From JAFAGX01 sp035622175 (lineage in GTDB: Bacteria > Acidobacteriota > Terriglobia > Terriglobales > Acidobacteriaceae): a stretch of DNA of 59,343 bases. The translations under genes were made by a program, and so were the position numbers. Location: NCBI GenBank assembly GCA_035622175.1, contig DASPVV010000278.1:1-59343 (forward strand), read 5' to 3'. Every line of letters starts with the position of its first letter. Position 1 is the first letter of the stretch. The notes beneath the pieces were generated by a model. It was not told the origin of the DNA and made no database searches. It saw nothing but the letters and a program-made list of their open reading frames with translations. Shown here in pieces: positions 1 through 9,723 of this stretch.

Positions 1-2049
1 CCACTTCTTGAGAGAGTCAAATTCCTTTCAATCGTCAGCTCCAATCTGGACGAGTTCTTCATGGTGCGAGTTTCCGGCCTGCAAAAGCAGTTGACGAGCG
101 GTACCCCAGACGTGAGCGTCGACGGCCTGGACCCGGGGATGCAACTGAAATTGATTCGCGAGGAGGTGCGTAAGCTTGTTGATGACATGCAAGATCTTTT
201 CGCCGACACGCTCTTGCCAGCCCTGCAGCTCGAAGGAATCCGAGTCTCAGACATCTCTTCCCTGACCCCAGAGCAGCGGGCCGGGGTGGACTCGTATTTC
301 CTTCAAACTGTGTTCCCAGTCCTTACGCCGCTGGCGTTTGACCCCCGCCGCCCATTCCCTCATATCTCAAACGCCATTCTAAATTTGGCCGTGGTTGTAC
401 GAGATAGCCAGGGTACGGAAAACTTTGCGCGAATAAGAATGCCTAGCTCCCTCCCCCGGCTGGTTCCGGTGGTCTCCAATCCGCATCATGGCAAGAAGCC
501 CGAATTGCTGGAAACCGAAAACACGTTTGTGTGGTTAGAGCAGTTGGTTACTGCCAATCTTCACCTGTTGTTTCCTGGAATGGAAATCGTGGAGGCTCAC
601 CCTTTCCGGATCACGCGTGATGCGGACGTTGCTATCCAGGAACTCGAAAGCGACGACCTCTTGGAGAGCGTCGAAGACGCCATCAGGGAACGCCGGTTTT
701 CTTCGGTGGTTCGCCTCCAAGTAGATACCAGTGCCTCCGAAGGGATTATTGAGATCTTGACTACCAATCTGCCAATCGAACAGCTGGATGTGTACCGCGT
801 GAGAGGTCCGATCAGCCTGGCACAGCTGATGGAGCTGTATTCGCTAGACCGTCCTGAGTTGAAATACAAGCCTTTTGCACCTTTTATCCCCGCCAGCCTA
901 GCCACTCTGGGCGACGAAGACATCTTCACGGTGATTCGTCGAGAAGACCTCTTGCTGCATCATCCCTACGGGTCTTTCCAACCGGTTGTGGAATTCCTTG
1001 AGGCGGCAGCGCGGGACCCGGACGTGCTGGCGATTAAGATGACCTTATACCGTGTGGGCCACAAGTCACCCATTGTGGCAGCCCTGCTCGAAGCCATGGA
1101 GCGCGGAAAGGAGGTAGCTGTCTTAGTCGAGCTCAAAGCACGGTTCGACGAAGAAAGCAATATTGAGTGGGCGCGAACTCTTGAGGAATCGGGGGTACAC
1201 GTTGTCTACGGTTTAGCCGATCTCAAAGTCCATTCCAAAATTGCCTTGGTGGTCCGGAGGGAAGGCGAAGCCATTCGTCGATATATGCATCTGGGTACAG
1301 GCAATTACAATGCCGTGACCGCGCGCTTGTACACGGACTTCGGATTTTTCACCTGTAGTCCACAAATCGCCGACGACGCCACTCATTTTTTCAACTCATT
1401 GACGGGATACTCCGCGAGAAACGACACGCGCGAACTCCTGGTTGCCCCCGTGAATCTGAGGCAACGCCTCGAAGGTATGATTCTCAGAGAAATTGAGCTT
1501 CAGAAGAAAGGCGAGAATGGCCACCTTATTTTCAAAATGAACGCCCTAGAAGACCCGCAGATGATCCGCCTGCTGTATCGCGCCTCCCAGGCAGGGGTGA
1601 AGGTCGATCTGCTGGTGCGCGGATTCTGCTGCCTGCGCCCTTCCATCAAGGGATTCAGCGAAAATATCCGCGTTACCAGTCTTGTGGGCCGCTTCCTGGA
1701 GCATAGCCGAGTGTATTATTTCCGGAACGGAGGTGCGGAAGAAATTTATCTCGGCAGCGCCGACCTAATGAGACGGAACTTGAGCCATCGCGTCGAAATC
1801 CTCTTTCCGGTCCACAATCCCGGACTGGTGTCTCGTCTGAAGGACATTCTCCATATTCAGTTGGCGGACGAGAGGAATTCCTACCATTTGCGAAGTGACG
1901 GACACTACGCCCGAAGCAAAAAGAGAGAACAGCCAGACGCCATCGATAGCCAGCTGCACTTCCTGCGGGAACGGCCAGCTCGCCAAGTCCTGAAGAGCTT
2001 ATCCCGCAAGCGTCGCGTTGCCAGAGAGAGAGTCCAGCCAAAACCTTAA
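1..2049 (+). CDS. ppk1: Polyphosphate kinase 1, 5' end outside window
   Basis: This enzyme makes inorganic polyphosphate from the gamma phosphate of ATP, reversibly, at the inner face of the membrane. The reading frame is open from base 1, so the gene starts before the window; 682 residues are visible, close to the full family length of about 690-720. The N-terminal ERVKFLSIVSSNLDEFF block is typical of PPK1. The two active-site histidines are visible: the autophosphorylated His in LKVHSKIAL (codon at 1231) and the second in FLEHSRVYYF (codon at 1702). The ATP-site region ELKARFDEESNIEWAR is intact. It is a diverged paralogue of the second ppk1 at 16710-18860, not a recent copy. The two genes face each other across the tRNA-Lys element. 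Confidence 0.95.
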   Translation, partial: PLLERVKFLSIVSSNLDEFFMVRVSGLQKQLTSGTPDVSVDGLDPGMQLKLIREEVRKLVDDMQDLFADTLLPALQLEGIRVSDISSLTPEQRAGVDSYFLQTVFPVLTPLAFDPRRPFPHISNAILNLAVVVRDSQGTENFARIRMPSSLPRLVPVVSNPHHGKKPELLETENTFVWLEQLVTANLHLLFPGMEIVEAHPFRITRDADVAIQELESDDLLESVEDAIRERRFSSVVRLQVDTSASEGIIEILTTNLPIEQLDVYRVRGPISLAQLMELYSLDRPELKYKPFAPFIPASLATLGDEDIFTVIRREDLLLHHPYGSFQPVVEFLEAAARDPDVLAIKMTLYRVGHKSPIVAALLEAMERGKEVAVLVELKARFDEESNIEWARTLEESGVHVVYGLADLKVHSKIALVVRREGEAIRRYMHLGTGNYNAVTARLYTDFGFFTCSPQIADDATHFFNSLTGYSARNDTRELLVAPVNLRQRLEGMILREIELQKKGENGHLIFKMNALEDPQMIRLLYRASQAGVKVDLLVRGFCCLRPSIKGFSENIRVTSLVGRFLEHSRVYYFRNGGAEEIYLGSADLMRRNLSHRVEILFPVHNPGLVSRLKDILHIQLADERNSYHLRSDGHYARSKKREQPDAIDSQLHFLRERPARQVLKSLSRKRRVARERVQPKP

Positions 2050-2134
2050 TTTCCTATCCAGCGCCGCATACAGCGACAACGTGCCGTGGCACTTCCGGAT
2101 GTTGACGATTGGCCTTGCGCTGTTACTCCTTACG

Positions 2135-2305
2135 TTACTCCTGTTCACCCATTTGCTGTGTCAGGTACCGTTCGTAGCCTAATTCTTTGATTTGGTGCAC
2201 TTGCGCCTCAAGAAAGTCCACGTGTTCTTCCTCGTCCTTGAGGAGCTGAACCAATAGGTCTCGAGAGCCGTTATCGCCTTCTTTAGTCGCTATCGCCACG
2301 GCGTA
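2135..2305 (-). pseudogene. bfr: Bacterioferritin C-terminal fragment
   Basis: The reading frame ends with about 55 residues that read like the last helix of bacterioferritin: GDNGSRDLLVQLLKDEEEHV, then a stretch ending YLTQQMG. It keeps the EExH metal-ligand motif of the ferritin core. Full bacterioferritin is about 155-160 residues, so two thirds is missing. Residues encoded upstream of about 2302 do not look like ferritin, so the gene is cut at its 5' side. The break lies about 120 bp from the left att repeat of the tRNA-Lys element and is probably old damage linked to insertion or deletion there. It is unlikely to make an active protein. Confidence 0.7.
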
Positions 2306-2425
2306 GCCTTCAGGGGAAATCTGGCAAAAGCAAAAGAAAGATTCGGGTTCGAGCATCTTGGCTGAAAAGTTGGACGCAACTGGACGCAAGTTTTCAAAGG
2401 GTGTGGCTGCAAGTTATTGAAAATA

Positions 2426-2471
2426 TGGTGAGCACGGCAGGATTCGAACCTGCGACCCATGCCTTAAAAGG
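2426..2471 (-). repeat. Left attachment site: displaced tRNA-Lys 3' half
   Basis: This copy runs from the CCA end through the T arm to the anticodon loop on the minus strand and then diverges from the tRNA. Against the intact gene it has one mismatch, at 2434, which turns base 68 of the acceptor stem from C to U. It has no 5' half and cannot make a tRNA. Confidence 0.85.
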
Positions 2472-2571
2472 ACTTTTCGAACGAGAGATCAATAACTTAG
2501 ACGGATTGCTATAAACTGCGACCAACTGTTACAGATGCCTTGTCCTGCAAGGCTTTCCAGAGGTGCTCGAA

Positions 2572-2591
2572 CACTCGGTAGCACTCGGTAG
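2572..2591 (+). repeat. Tandem 10-bp repeat near left end of element
   Basis: CACTCGGTAG occurs twice head to tail, about 100 bp inside the left att site. It may be part of the recombination region, or chance. Confidence 0.5.
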
Positions 2592-2602
2592 GGTTTGGTG
2601 GT

Positions 2603-2621
2603 GGGCACAAAATTGGGCACA
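2603..2621 (+). repeat. Candidate arm-type site, left end
   Basis: GGGCACA, five bases, GGGCACA: two direct repeats with a 12-bp period. The same arrangement in the same orientation occurs near the other end of the element (13848-13866, inside the integrase 3' end). Paired arm-type sites for the integrase would fit. Alternatively the left copy is a scrap of another integrase gene, since it would read VGTKLGTV. Confidence 0.4.
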
Positions 2622-2932
2622 GTCACATGGACCTGCTCGGATGGCAGACTCCATGCTCTGCCTTCCCGAAGGTCGCTAGACCGGGAAAGGCCTCGATCAA
2701 GGGGGTGGGGTAGGTCCAACCCGTACCCCCGCGCAGCTGCCCGGCCTTCGCAAAGATTTTTTCAAGTTTTGATTTCTGGAATACTACAAATTTGTAGTGC
2801 GAGATTTTCAGGTCAATGTTGTGATTCGTGAGGCTTGGCGACCGTCGGCAGACCGCGAAAGAAATCGGATGGCCGAGCCGAAAGATTCAAAGGCAGACGG
2901 TCCGCTCTCAGACAGGCAAAGGAAAGGACGTT

Positions 2933-3307
2933 ATGAAAACGATACAGGTAGTTATTATTGCGGCAGTGGCAATGCTGGTGGGCGCACAGAGTTCATACGC
3001 GCAAGATGCAAAGGTAGATGCAGGGGATGCAGGGGACCTTCGTCGAGTCACTGTCTGTGAACTGACAGGGGGAGGACCCAACGCATGGACACCCATCGAC
3101 TTGGCTGCTAGTTGTGAACAGCGAGATACTGCACGCATGTTCATCATCGCGGGAAAGACAGATGCTGCACTGCGAATCCTTTGCTCAACGAAGGAGGCCC
3201 GAACCGCATTTGGCGAGACGACGTCAGAATCGCTCAGATGCCTGAAGTCGGTCGGCCTAGAGCCGTTGGGGTTGACCAACTTGAAAGTTGAGCCTCTAAG
3301 AAGGTAG
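2933..3307 (+). CDS. Small exported protein of unknown function
   Basis: A 124-residue protein whose family I do not recognise. It starts with a clear signal peptide: MK, a hydrophobic run IQVVIIAAVAMLVGA, then a likely cleavage after SSYAQ. The ATG at 2933 was chosen over upstream starts because a purine-rich site (GGAAAGGA) precedes it by a few bases and the signal peptide begins there. The mature part is about 100 residues with three cysteines, so it may be folded in the periplasm. It is the first gene inside the left end of the tRNA-Lys element and stands alone. Confidence 0.6.
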   Translation: MKTIQVVIIAAVAMLVGAQSSYAQDAKVDAGDAGDLRRVTVCELTGGGPNAWTPIDLAASCEQRDTARMFIIAGKTDAALRILCSTKEARTAFGETTSESLRCLKSVGLEPLGLTNLKVEPLRR

Positions 3308-3665
3308 GCCAATCTGCGGGCCAAGGAAACTTCGCCTAAATTGGGGGGTGCTGTCCGGCAGCTTGGACCGGCAGCATAGAAAATCACCCTCTCTGCGCCT
3401 GACATTCCTACAGGTGCTGAGCACTAACCAATCAACGACTTACATTCATTCTTGATGTTCCTAAAAAGATTCGACAATTTCGGCCACGGCACTGGCCTTC
3501 CAAACAGTACCGATGTCAGATTCGGCATGGATCCGACCGCTATAGATGCCAAGGAATCTGGTCATTGTGCCAGCAAAAATCTTTGTGCCTCCACCCTCCA
3601 TGGAGGCGCTGCCGCTCCGATGAGCAATCACGGCACTTCCGGACTGGCCCGGACGGGCCCTACAA
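3308..3665. other. Gene-free stretch
   Basis: No gene supported. Short open frames exist on the minus strand (for example 3461-3694) and may be further decayed remains of the displaced Rhs tail next to it, but nothing is recognisable. Confidence 0.4.
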
Positions 3666-4005
3666 TCAATCAACCGTTTCCGCAAGATCAACAACCGCAG
3701 AGGTCGCCGATGGAATCTCCACGACAGAGGCTGGATAAGAGGTTACGTTTATGAATTCGCTCGTTCCGATCTGTTGGCTCACGAAGTTCGCAATTTGCGC
3801 AAATGCGATTTTGGCTGCCGGGAGGACAGTCCAGTCAGGTAGAGCGTTCCAGAAAAGTTGCAAGGTTGTAGAGGCTGACGAACTTGATACCTGTGGCCGC
3901 TCCTGAGTTATTGTAACCGGCTAAGCACTGTTGCTGTGCCAGCTGCTGCACGGTTGGCACGTTGGAGCAGCCGGAAGTGAGAGGCGTGCAGTTGTTTGCG
4001 GCACT
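3666..4005 (-). pseudogene. Displaced (orphan) Rhs C-terminal tail, frameshifted
   Basis: Immediately after the stop of the 4004-4498 gene an open frame without its own start reads NNCTPLTSGCSNVPTVQQLA and on to CLAGYNNSGAATG, then shifts frame near 3857 (ATF followed by WNALPDWTV) and runs to a stop at 3666. The Cys-rich start and the later helical stretch resemble variable tails that follow the Rhs core in acidobacterial Rhs proteins. The order full rhs, tail, small gene, headless tail is the known layout of orphan rhs-CT modules kept for recombination into the main gene. The homology call is from pattern memory, so the confidence is moderate. Confidence 0.45.
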
Positions 4006-4498
4006 ACGGTAGACCGGCTTCGACGTGGCGACGCAGTTCCTCCCGGATTGCATTGGCAAGGGGCTCCGCTTGGTCACCGAAGTACCAAGGAATCAAGAAG
4101 CTCCCAAGGAGTCGGCGGCGGCGCTTCAAGTGCACGACATAACCGGGTTGAAGATAGGACTTTTTCACATCCCGAACATCTTCGATTGGAATGTAAACCG
4201 TCCTCGTGGGCGCACGCAGTTCCAAACCTTTACCCTCCTCCAATGACACGATATAGGGATATGCCGCGATCAGGTTGCCTGGAACTAAACAGACTATACT
4301 CAGCATAAGAACCAACGCCAGGCCAGACGCAAACAAGATATTGTTGGCCGTCGGGTTTCCGGAGACTACGATGGCCATCACAACCAACATCAAAACGCCG
4401 CCAAGACCACCTGCGAGCGTCGCACCGAAGACATTTGAACTCCAGAATTGCCCCGCCTTGAAAATACGAGGCACGCTTTCAGAACTGGCTTCTTTCAT
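4004..4498 (-). CDS. Membrane protein coupled to Rhs; possible immunity protein
   Basis: A 164-residue protein with a short cytoplasmic start, two strongly hydrophobic segments (about residues 25-48 and 53-77) and a soluble C-terminal half ending in a basic stretch (HLKRRRRLL). The layout resembles small proteins with two membrane helices and a PH-like domain. Its ATG overlaps the Rhs stop codon in an ATGA junction, so translation is coupled to the toxin-like gene. In Rhs/CDI loci the gene directly after the variable tail encodes the immunity protein, and a membrane immunity protein would fit a toxin acting at or across the membrane. The role is inferred from position only. Confidence 0.65.
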   Translation of the reverse strand: MKEASSESVPRIFKAGQFWSSNVFGATLAGGLGGVLMLVVMAIVVSGNPTANNILFASGLALVLMLSIVCLVPGNLIAAYPYIVSLEEGKGLELRAPTRTVYIPIEDVRDVKKSYLQPGYVVHLKRRRRLLGSFLIPWYFGDQAEPLANAIREELRRHVEAGLP

Positions 4499-7400
4499 CC
4501 GTTTCCTCCCATCAGCATGCCACAGGCATTATTCGCCGGAATAGAAATGTTGATCGGAGGACCCACGCTTGGCCCGACGCTTATGCTGAGCCCTTGGGGA
4601 CCATTAGGAGTTGTGAAATATCCGATGCTGAGATTCTTTCCAAGACCGACATTCGGATTAGTCGATGGTTCAGCCGGTGCGTTAACGGTTACATCGACGC
4701 TCGCGCCAGCAGACAACCACTCGGGCCACGGAATGACGGGAAACACGGCGCTGATGTCATTCGTAGCGCTGTAGTTTGCCGGGCCTAGCGTCGTACTCAA
4801 GCTAATTGTTACGGGAATGTTCGTAAATGGTATGTTGAACGACAGCTGCCCGTGTTGCTGGCAATATTGTGTGGCAGCCTGCTGTGGTGTCTGTCCGTTG
4901 TTTGGGGCCGAGCGTGGTGGCCTCCCTCCACCGCCAGAACCAGGTTGTCCACCCCCACCAGAACCGTAAGGACTCCCCGGATTACCGGGGGGAGGCGGAC
5001 CACCATTATCGTCTCCATCATTGTCTCCATCATCGCCTCCACCATCACCTCCACTTCCATTCACGGTGGTAAAGCAATTGCCCTCGTCATCACACTTTGT
5101 ATAAAGCCCCATCGGATCAACATAACTAAGAGGATTGTTGATCACATACGCATAGCGGTTCCAGGTCTGCGGGTTGGTTGGGTCCACTGCCGCGAGGCCT
5201 GCTGGATCAGGCGTGACCCAGCGCCCCTGCACGGTGTGGTATTCACGGAAGTCCGTATCGTACAGATCAGGTTGAACGACCTGTTCCATGCCCGCGAAAA
5301 TATTGCCTATGTGGGAGGAAGCGTAAGGCTCGCCAAACGGCGCAAAGGCTAGATCGTAATTCAAACCCGAACTCGGCGTGGAAGAGAACCGAACGCTGCC
5401 CAACCAATCGCTGTGGTTGTACTCGGTCAGGCTCCCGCTGGAGTAGCCGGCGATGGCTCCTCCGGGAAGAGGAATGTTTGCAAAATAAGCAGCTGCCTGT
5501 GAATTCGAGCCGGCTAGCAACTTATCAGTAGTGTCATCATACAGATAGTCGTCACCCGAGCTCGCCTCTGCCATGTGACCGAGTGCGTCGTAGGTCAAAG
5601 TCGACGTGCCGTTCGCGATCATGTGCGACTGCGGGTCCCATTGATAAGTGTAGAAAGTGTCGTTGAGCAGGCGGCCATCGGCATCATAGCTGATCGAGCT
5701 CGACAGGGTTGAGTTGTACTGATTCGTTGACTCATTGTAACAGATTGCACATGCCCAGGAGATGCTTCCGGATTTCGTAATGTTCCCGAAAGGATCGTAA
5801 CTGAATGCTTGTGCCCACTCACTCCCGCAACCCACGCTGCTAACTCGGTCCAGAGCGTCATATCCGTAAGTGCAGGTCTGCACGTTTGACGAATTAAACG
5901 GATCCTGTGAGATCTGCAATTGGTTTAAAGTACCATTTGTGTTCCAGGTTAAGTTGCCAATGACAGATTCGCCGTTAGTAGTAAATTCATACTGCGTCAT
6001 CCTGCCGGTGTCGGGATCGTACGCATAGGAGTCGGAGGTGCCGGAGCCGGAGCTGGTTTCGAACGTCAAGCCGGTCACTTGACTGGCAGAATTGTAGGAG
6101 GTCGCGGACACCAAGGGGCCACTACTTGCCGTGACCGTGTTCCAGCGACCTTCGCCATCCACTCCGTAGCTGATCGTCGGGACTCCTGGAATTCCGCTCA
6201 GCGTCTGCAGGACGCCGTTCGCCCAATACTGCTTGTTGAGGTCGTAGTAGCCGTTGGAGTTCGGCATGGAACTGTACATATTGGCTATCTCGCCGCGTGC
6301 GGAATAGCCGAGCCATCGATCCGTGACTATGCTCGTGTGTCCGTTACAGGTACTATTGGTGTAGGCCTCGATCAAACGGCCCTTTGTGTTCAACAAGTCG
6401 CTACCGCTCGGGGCTGGCCAACTCGACGGGGGAGCATCATAGACAAACCCCGTACAGTTGGAATTGCCAACGGTGCCGAAGCCGAGCAACCGGTGGAGAG
6501 CATCATAACCATAACAGGTATAGTTGCCTGCATTGTCCAGCTTAGTCCCAAGATCACCGGTCGTGGCGTAGCTTCCGCAATTTGAAGTCATTGCATCCCA
6601 GAAGTATTGCGTTGTTCCGCTCTCGGGGTTAACTTCATCAGTCAGGCGGCCAAGCCCATCGTAGGTGTAGGTTCGGGTCTGCTGTGACGTAGACGCAGCC
6701 TGCGCGTTCTGAGTCACTGATGTCAGATCCCCCAACGCATCCCAACCATACTTGGCCCAATATCCCGTCTGGCTGGTAGTCTGGCTACAGGTGCCACTGC
6801 CACTTGCGCTCGTCATCTCGCATACGGAAGTTAATTGTCCCAGGCCGTTGTATTGCAGCTGCTTTTGAATCGTGGGTGACGAGATTGCTCGTAGAACATC
6901 CTGCCCGCTATACGTGTAGGAGACTGTGCCACCGTCGGTATTGGCGATGCTTAGGGCGCGCCCCAAGGCATCGAGCTGCGTGGTCGTCCACGCTGCCGGA
7001 GAGCTGGAACTAGAATAGGGCTGCGATCGCTCTGTGAAAGCGCCAGTGGTGGTCCATCCGTATTGTAGCTGCACGGAATCGAAGGTGGTCGCCCCCTGTG
7101 CGTTTCGCCTCTGGACGAGGATCGGCCGCCCTATGCCGTCCGTAGTTATTAATGTGTCCACGGTCGAGGTTGAGCCATTGAAGTTCATGTAGTTTTCAAA
7201 CTGAGTCGCGCTCGGGTAACTGAAATTTGTTACATTGAGTAGTGGATCGGTCGACGAAGTAATCCGCCAGAGAGGATCGTTATAGCTGTACTGCCAGGCT
7301 TGGCTGTTGGCATCGACAAACTCCGTCACGACACCGCCGCTACATGTATTGCTCGTATCCCAGGTCAAAGAAGTCGACAATGAGAGAGGATAATTGATTG

Positions 7401-8009
7401 TCGACGGTACCATTCCATTGCAAACAAAGTTGCTGTACGTGGTCGTTTGTCCATTTACGTCTGTCACCGACGCCACCACCCCAGCTGAAGGGTTCCCTGC
7501 TGTGGGGTTACTGGTTCCGTAGGTGAATGACGTTGTTAACAACGTGTTCTCGCTGGATCCTGTCCATCGAGAAATTGATGCTGGCTTTCCATCTGAGTTA
7601 TATGAAACCTCGGTTCTCGCTAGATCCCCCGCCGAGTTTGCGGTGTGCGTGTAGCATGGCGTGTTATTAATGAACCCCGAAGCATACGCAGTGCATCCAT
7701 TAGTGCTACTGCTATATGACATACCGTAGACGTTGGTACTTGTAGAAAGTAGCGCGCCTGTTGGCGAAGTAAGAGTTCCTCCGAAGTCGTACGATGACAC
7801 TGCCAGAGTGTTGCCATACTTGTCGAAAGTAGTAGTGACTCGATTTGCTGCGGAGCTGTTCAGCGTTGTGCGAACGTCCGTTTCGCTGATGGGCAGCGCC
7901 GGCACGCCGCTGGGAGTCGCACTACAACTTGAGGGGCTGTTGTAGCACGTCAGAACTGTCTTGAGTAGCGTACCACCCCCAGTACACCACTGAGGCTTGT
8001 TGGACAGCC
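4495..8009 (-). CDS. Rhs/YD-repeat protein, C-terminal part (split gene)
   Basis: This frame has many YD repeats (for example TYTYDGLGRLTDEVNPESG) that build the Rhs beta-cage, then the conserved core end GRWVTPDPAG and NRYAYVINNPLSYVDPMGL (near 5100). The variable tail follows, about 205 residues: an acidic, Gly/Pro-rich linker, then a beta-rich domain with four cysteines. I do not recognise the tail's activity. The nearest start is a GTG at 7905, but the frame is open back to the C-run at 8008-8012, where it picks up LSNKPQWCTGGGTLLKTV, a normal Rhs stretch. It is therefore the second part of one gene of about 1,585 residues that begins at 9251. Confidence 0.85.
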
Positions 8010-9251
8010 CCCTTGATATGCCATTGATTGCGTCTGGTACTCCCCAGCAAAGCTGTAAACCGTCTGGTTGCCCGCAGGTTCGGGGTCGGTCTCTATGACC
8101 GTGAAATTACAAGAAGATGTGCTTCCTGCTGCACACTTAGACGGGGCATCGCTATTGCTGTTCACGTATGTCCAAGTCTTCTTGTTCCCGTTGTTGTCAT
8201 TGACCGTAACTTCAAGCTCGGGAACAACGGCGGAAGTACAATTGACCCCATTGTTACCTCCTAAGTATGTATAGGAAACCGAACCACCCGAAGGAAATGT
8301 GATCTGCCCGATCCGGCCCGTTGTGTATTGCCCCGTAGACCCGGCAGTCGTATAGCCAGTGCCCTTGCTAGGCGTGATTTCGTACTGAAAAGTATAGCTC
8401 CCGACGCCCGGAACCGAGAGACTTGTTAAAAAGGGGGACTCAAATGTAGATGCCGCGATATCTGTAACTCCACTGCAGCCGAAAGCCGTCTCTTGATAAT
8501 AACTCGTGTAACCTTGGTTAAAGCTTTGAGTGGTGCCGTTTTCTGTATAGCTGATTTGATTATTCGCTTCCTTTATAGCGGTTTGGTCGAAAGTGTCCGT
8601 GTAGGTTGTGCCAGTGCCGTTCTGCAAAACCTCAATGTATGCACCATCCGGGTCGTAGAGGTATCCTTCAACTACTCCCTCAGAGGGTAGAATGTTTTCC
8701 CAAGTATTGCCCGCCCTATCATAGACATGGTCGATCAACGAACTTACAGTCGGCGATGACAATGTTGCCGTGTATCCGCTATCATCGGTGGTCGTGAGCG
8801 TAGCGGACGTCGCATAGCAGCCTAGGTGGTCAATAGTCGTGGAAGGAACTGGGTGTAGTGCTAGGGTGGCATCCAAGACAGAAGTTGCAGTATATATTGT
8901 TTCCGCTGTTTCGTTGCACGTATACGACGCAGTCGTATACTCAAGTTTCATGCCAAAACTCGGGGATAGAAAATCGCTGAATCCGCCGGTGACACCCCAA
9001 TATGTTGTACCGCTTTGCGTGTACTGGTAAGCATGCGAGTTGCTCGCCTGCTGGAACGTAAATGGTATTTTGCCGATTTTATTTCTGATCGGAATCGTAA
9101 CCAATATGTTACCTGTGGCGAGGTCAACAGATTGGTTCAGGCCAGTCATGTGAGTCGAGAACGGCAGGATGCCTGATGCGGGATCGAGTTGAGCGAGCGC
9201 GAGAGACGTAAGAAACACGACGAGGGAAATCCTGACTGCAAAGCGGGGCAT
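7950..9251 (-). CDS. Rhs/YD-repeat protein, N-terminal part (split gene)
   Basis: 433 residues. It starts with a signal peptide (MPRFAVRISLVVFLTSLALA), followed by STHMTGLNQSVDLATGNILV, a typical opening of secreted Rhs proteins. A good ribosome-binding site (GGAGGAA) precedes the ATG at 9251. The real frame ends at the C-run 8008-8012 (a G-run on the coding strand). After that the frame reads out of register and stops at 7950. Adding one base there joins it to the downstream part. The protein would be exported by Sec, unlike many enterobacterial Rhs proteins that ride on type VI secretion. The break could be a real inactivation, phase variation or an assembly error. Confidence 0.85.
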   Translation of the reverse strand: MPRFAVRISLVVFLTSLALAQLDPASGILPFSTHMTGLNQSVDLATGNILVTIPIRNKIGKIPFTFQQASNSHAYQYTQSGTTYWGVTGGFSDFLSPSFGMKLEYTTASYTCNETAETIYTATSVLDATLALHPVPSTTIDHLGCYATSATLTTTDDSGYTATLSSPTVSSLIDHVYDRAGNTWENILPSEGVVEGYLYDPDGAYIEVLQNGTGTTYTDTFDQTAIKEANNQISYTENGTTQSFNQGYTSYYQETAFGCSGVTDIAASTFESPFLTSLSVPGVGSYTFQYEITPSKGTGYTTAGSTGQYTTGRIGQITFPSGGSVSYTYLGGNNGVNCTSAVVPELEVTVNDNNGNKKTWTYVNSNSDAPSKCAAGSTSSCNFTVIETDPEPAGNQTVYSFAGEYQTQSMAYQGGCPTSLSGVLGVVRYSRQF

Positions 9252-9406
9252 AAGGTTCCTCCGAGAACGATTCCAGCGTCAACCCGGGGACAGAACCCTG
9301 TTACTAGGCTGGGAGGATGCGCCGAGGAGTTCAGATTGTCAAGGGATAACTTCTATATACAATTCAAGGGATGAGTGTGTAAGAGCGCGAATCTGCCCGA
9401 GCCTAT

Positions 9407-9422
9407 CGTCGGTATACCGACG
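9407..9422. promoter_or_regulatory. Palindromic operator-like site 1
   Basis: CGTCGGTATACCGACG is a perfect 16-bp palindrome (CGTCGG, four bases, CCGACG) in the gap between the divergent rhs gene and the HTH regulator gene. The same half-sites with a different centre recur at 9508-9523. Confidence 0.55.
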
Positions 9423-9507
9423 GGAGACTCATGGTCGGCATCAATCGGGACTGAACAGCTTGTCTCATGCTTCACTCGAGAGGGCTATTTGATGACAGGC
9501 CATCCTC

Positions 9508-9523
9508 CGTCGGAAGGCCGACG
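9508..9523. promoter_or_regulatory. Palindromic operator-like site 2
   Basis: CGTCGG, AAGG, CCGACG: the same 6-bp arms and 4-bp spacer as the site at 9407-9422, with centres 101 bp apart. One more base pair matches on each side. Two such sites suggest a dimeric repressor controlling rhs, the regulator gene, or both. Confidence 0.55.
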
Positions 9524-9723
9524 GACTGTCGGCAGTGGTTGTGACGCTAGCTTAGTACAGTACTTCAGAAGTTTACTAGCGACACTCGTAATAAAGACCC
9601 ACTTTTCCCCCCAGGTGGCCATAAATAGTTTCACCAAATGAGCGAGTGCGACCAACGCCCAAATAGTTATAGTCTATGTATGAGTGGTAGACCGAAAAGT
9701 AGCGTACTTCCACAATCGAGCGG

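Larger units (their letters stand above)
2472..2932. other. Gene-free left end of the element
   Basis: No convincing gene. It holds the tandem decamer and the GGGCACA pair described separately. The 3' edge contains the ribosome-binding site of the exported small protein that starts at 2933. Confidence 0.5.
9252..9723. other. Divergent intergenic region rhs / HTH regulator
   Basis: No gene is supported in this 470-bp stretch. It must hold the promoters of rhs (leftward) and the HTH gene (rightward), and it carries the two matching palindromes listed separately. Confidence 0.5.

Noticed and set aside
3461..3694. Minus-strand frame as a continuing part of the orphan Rhs tail
   Set aside because: It could be further decay but no sequence feature links it, so it was left as non-coding.
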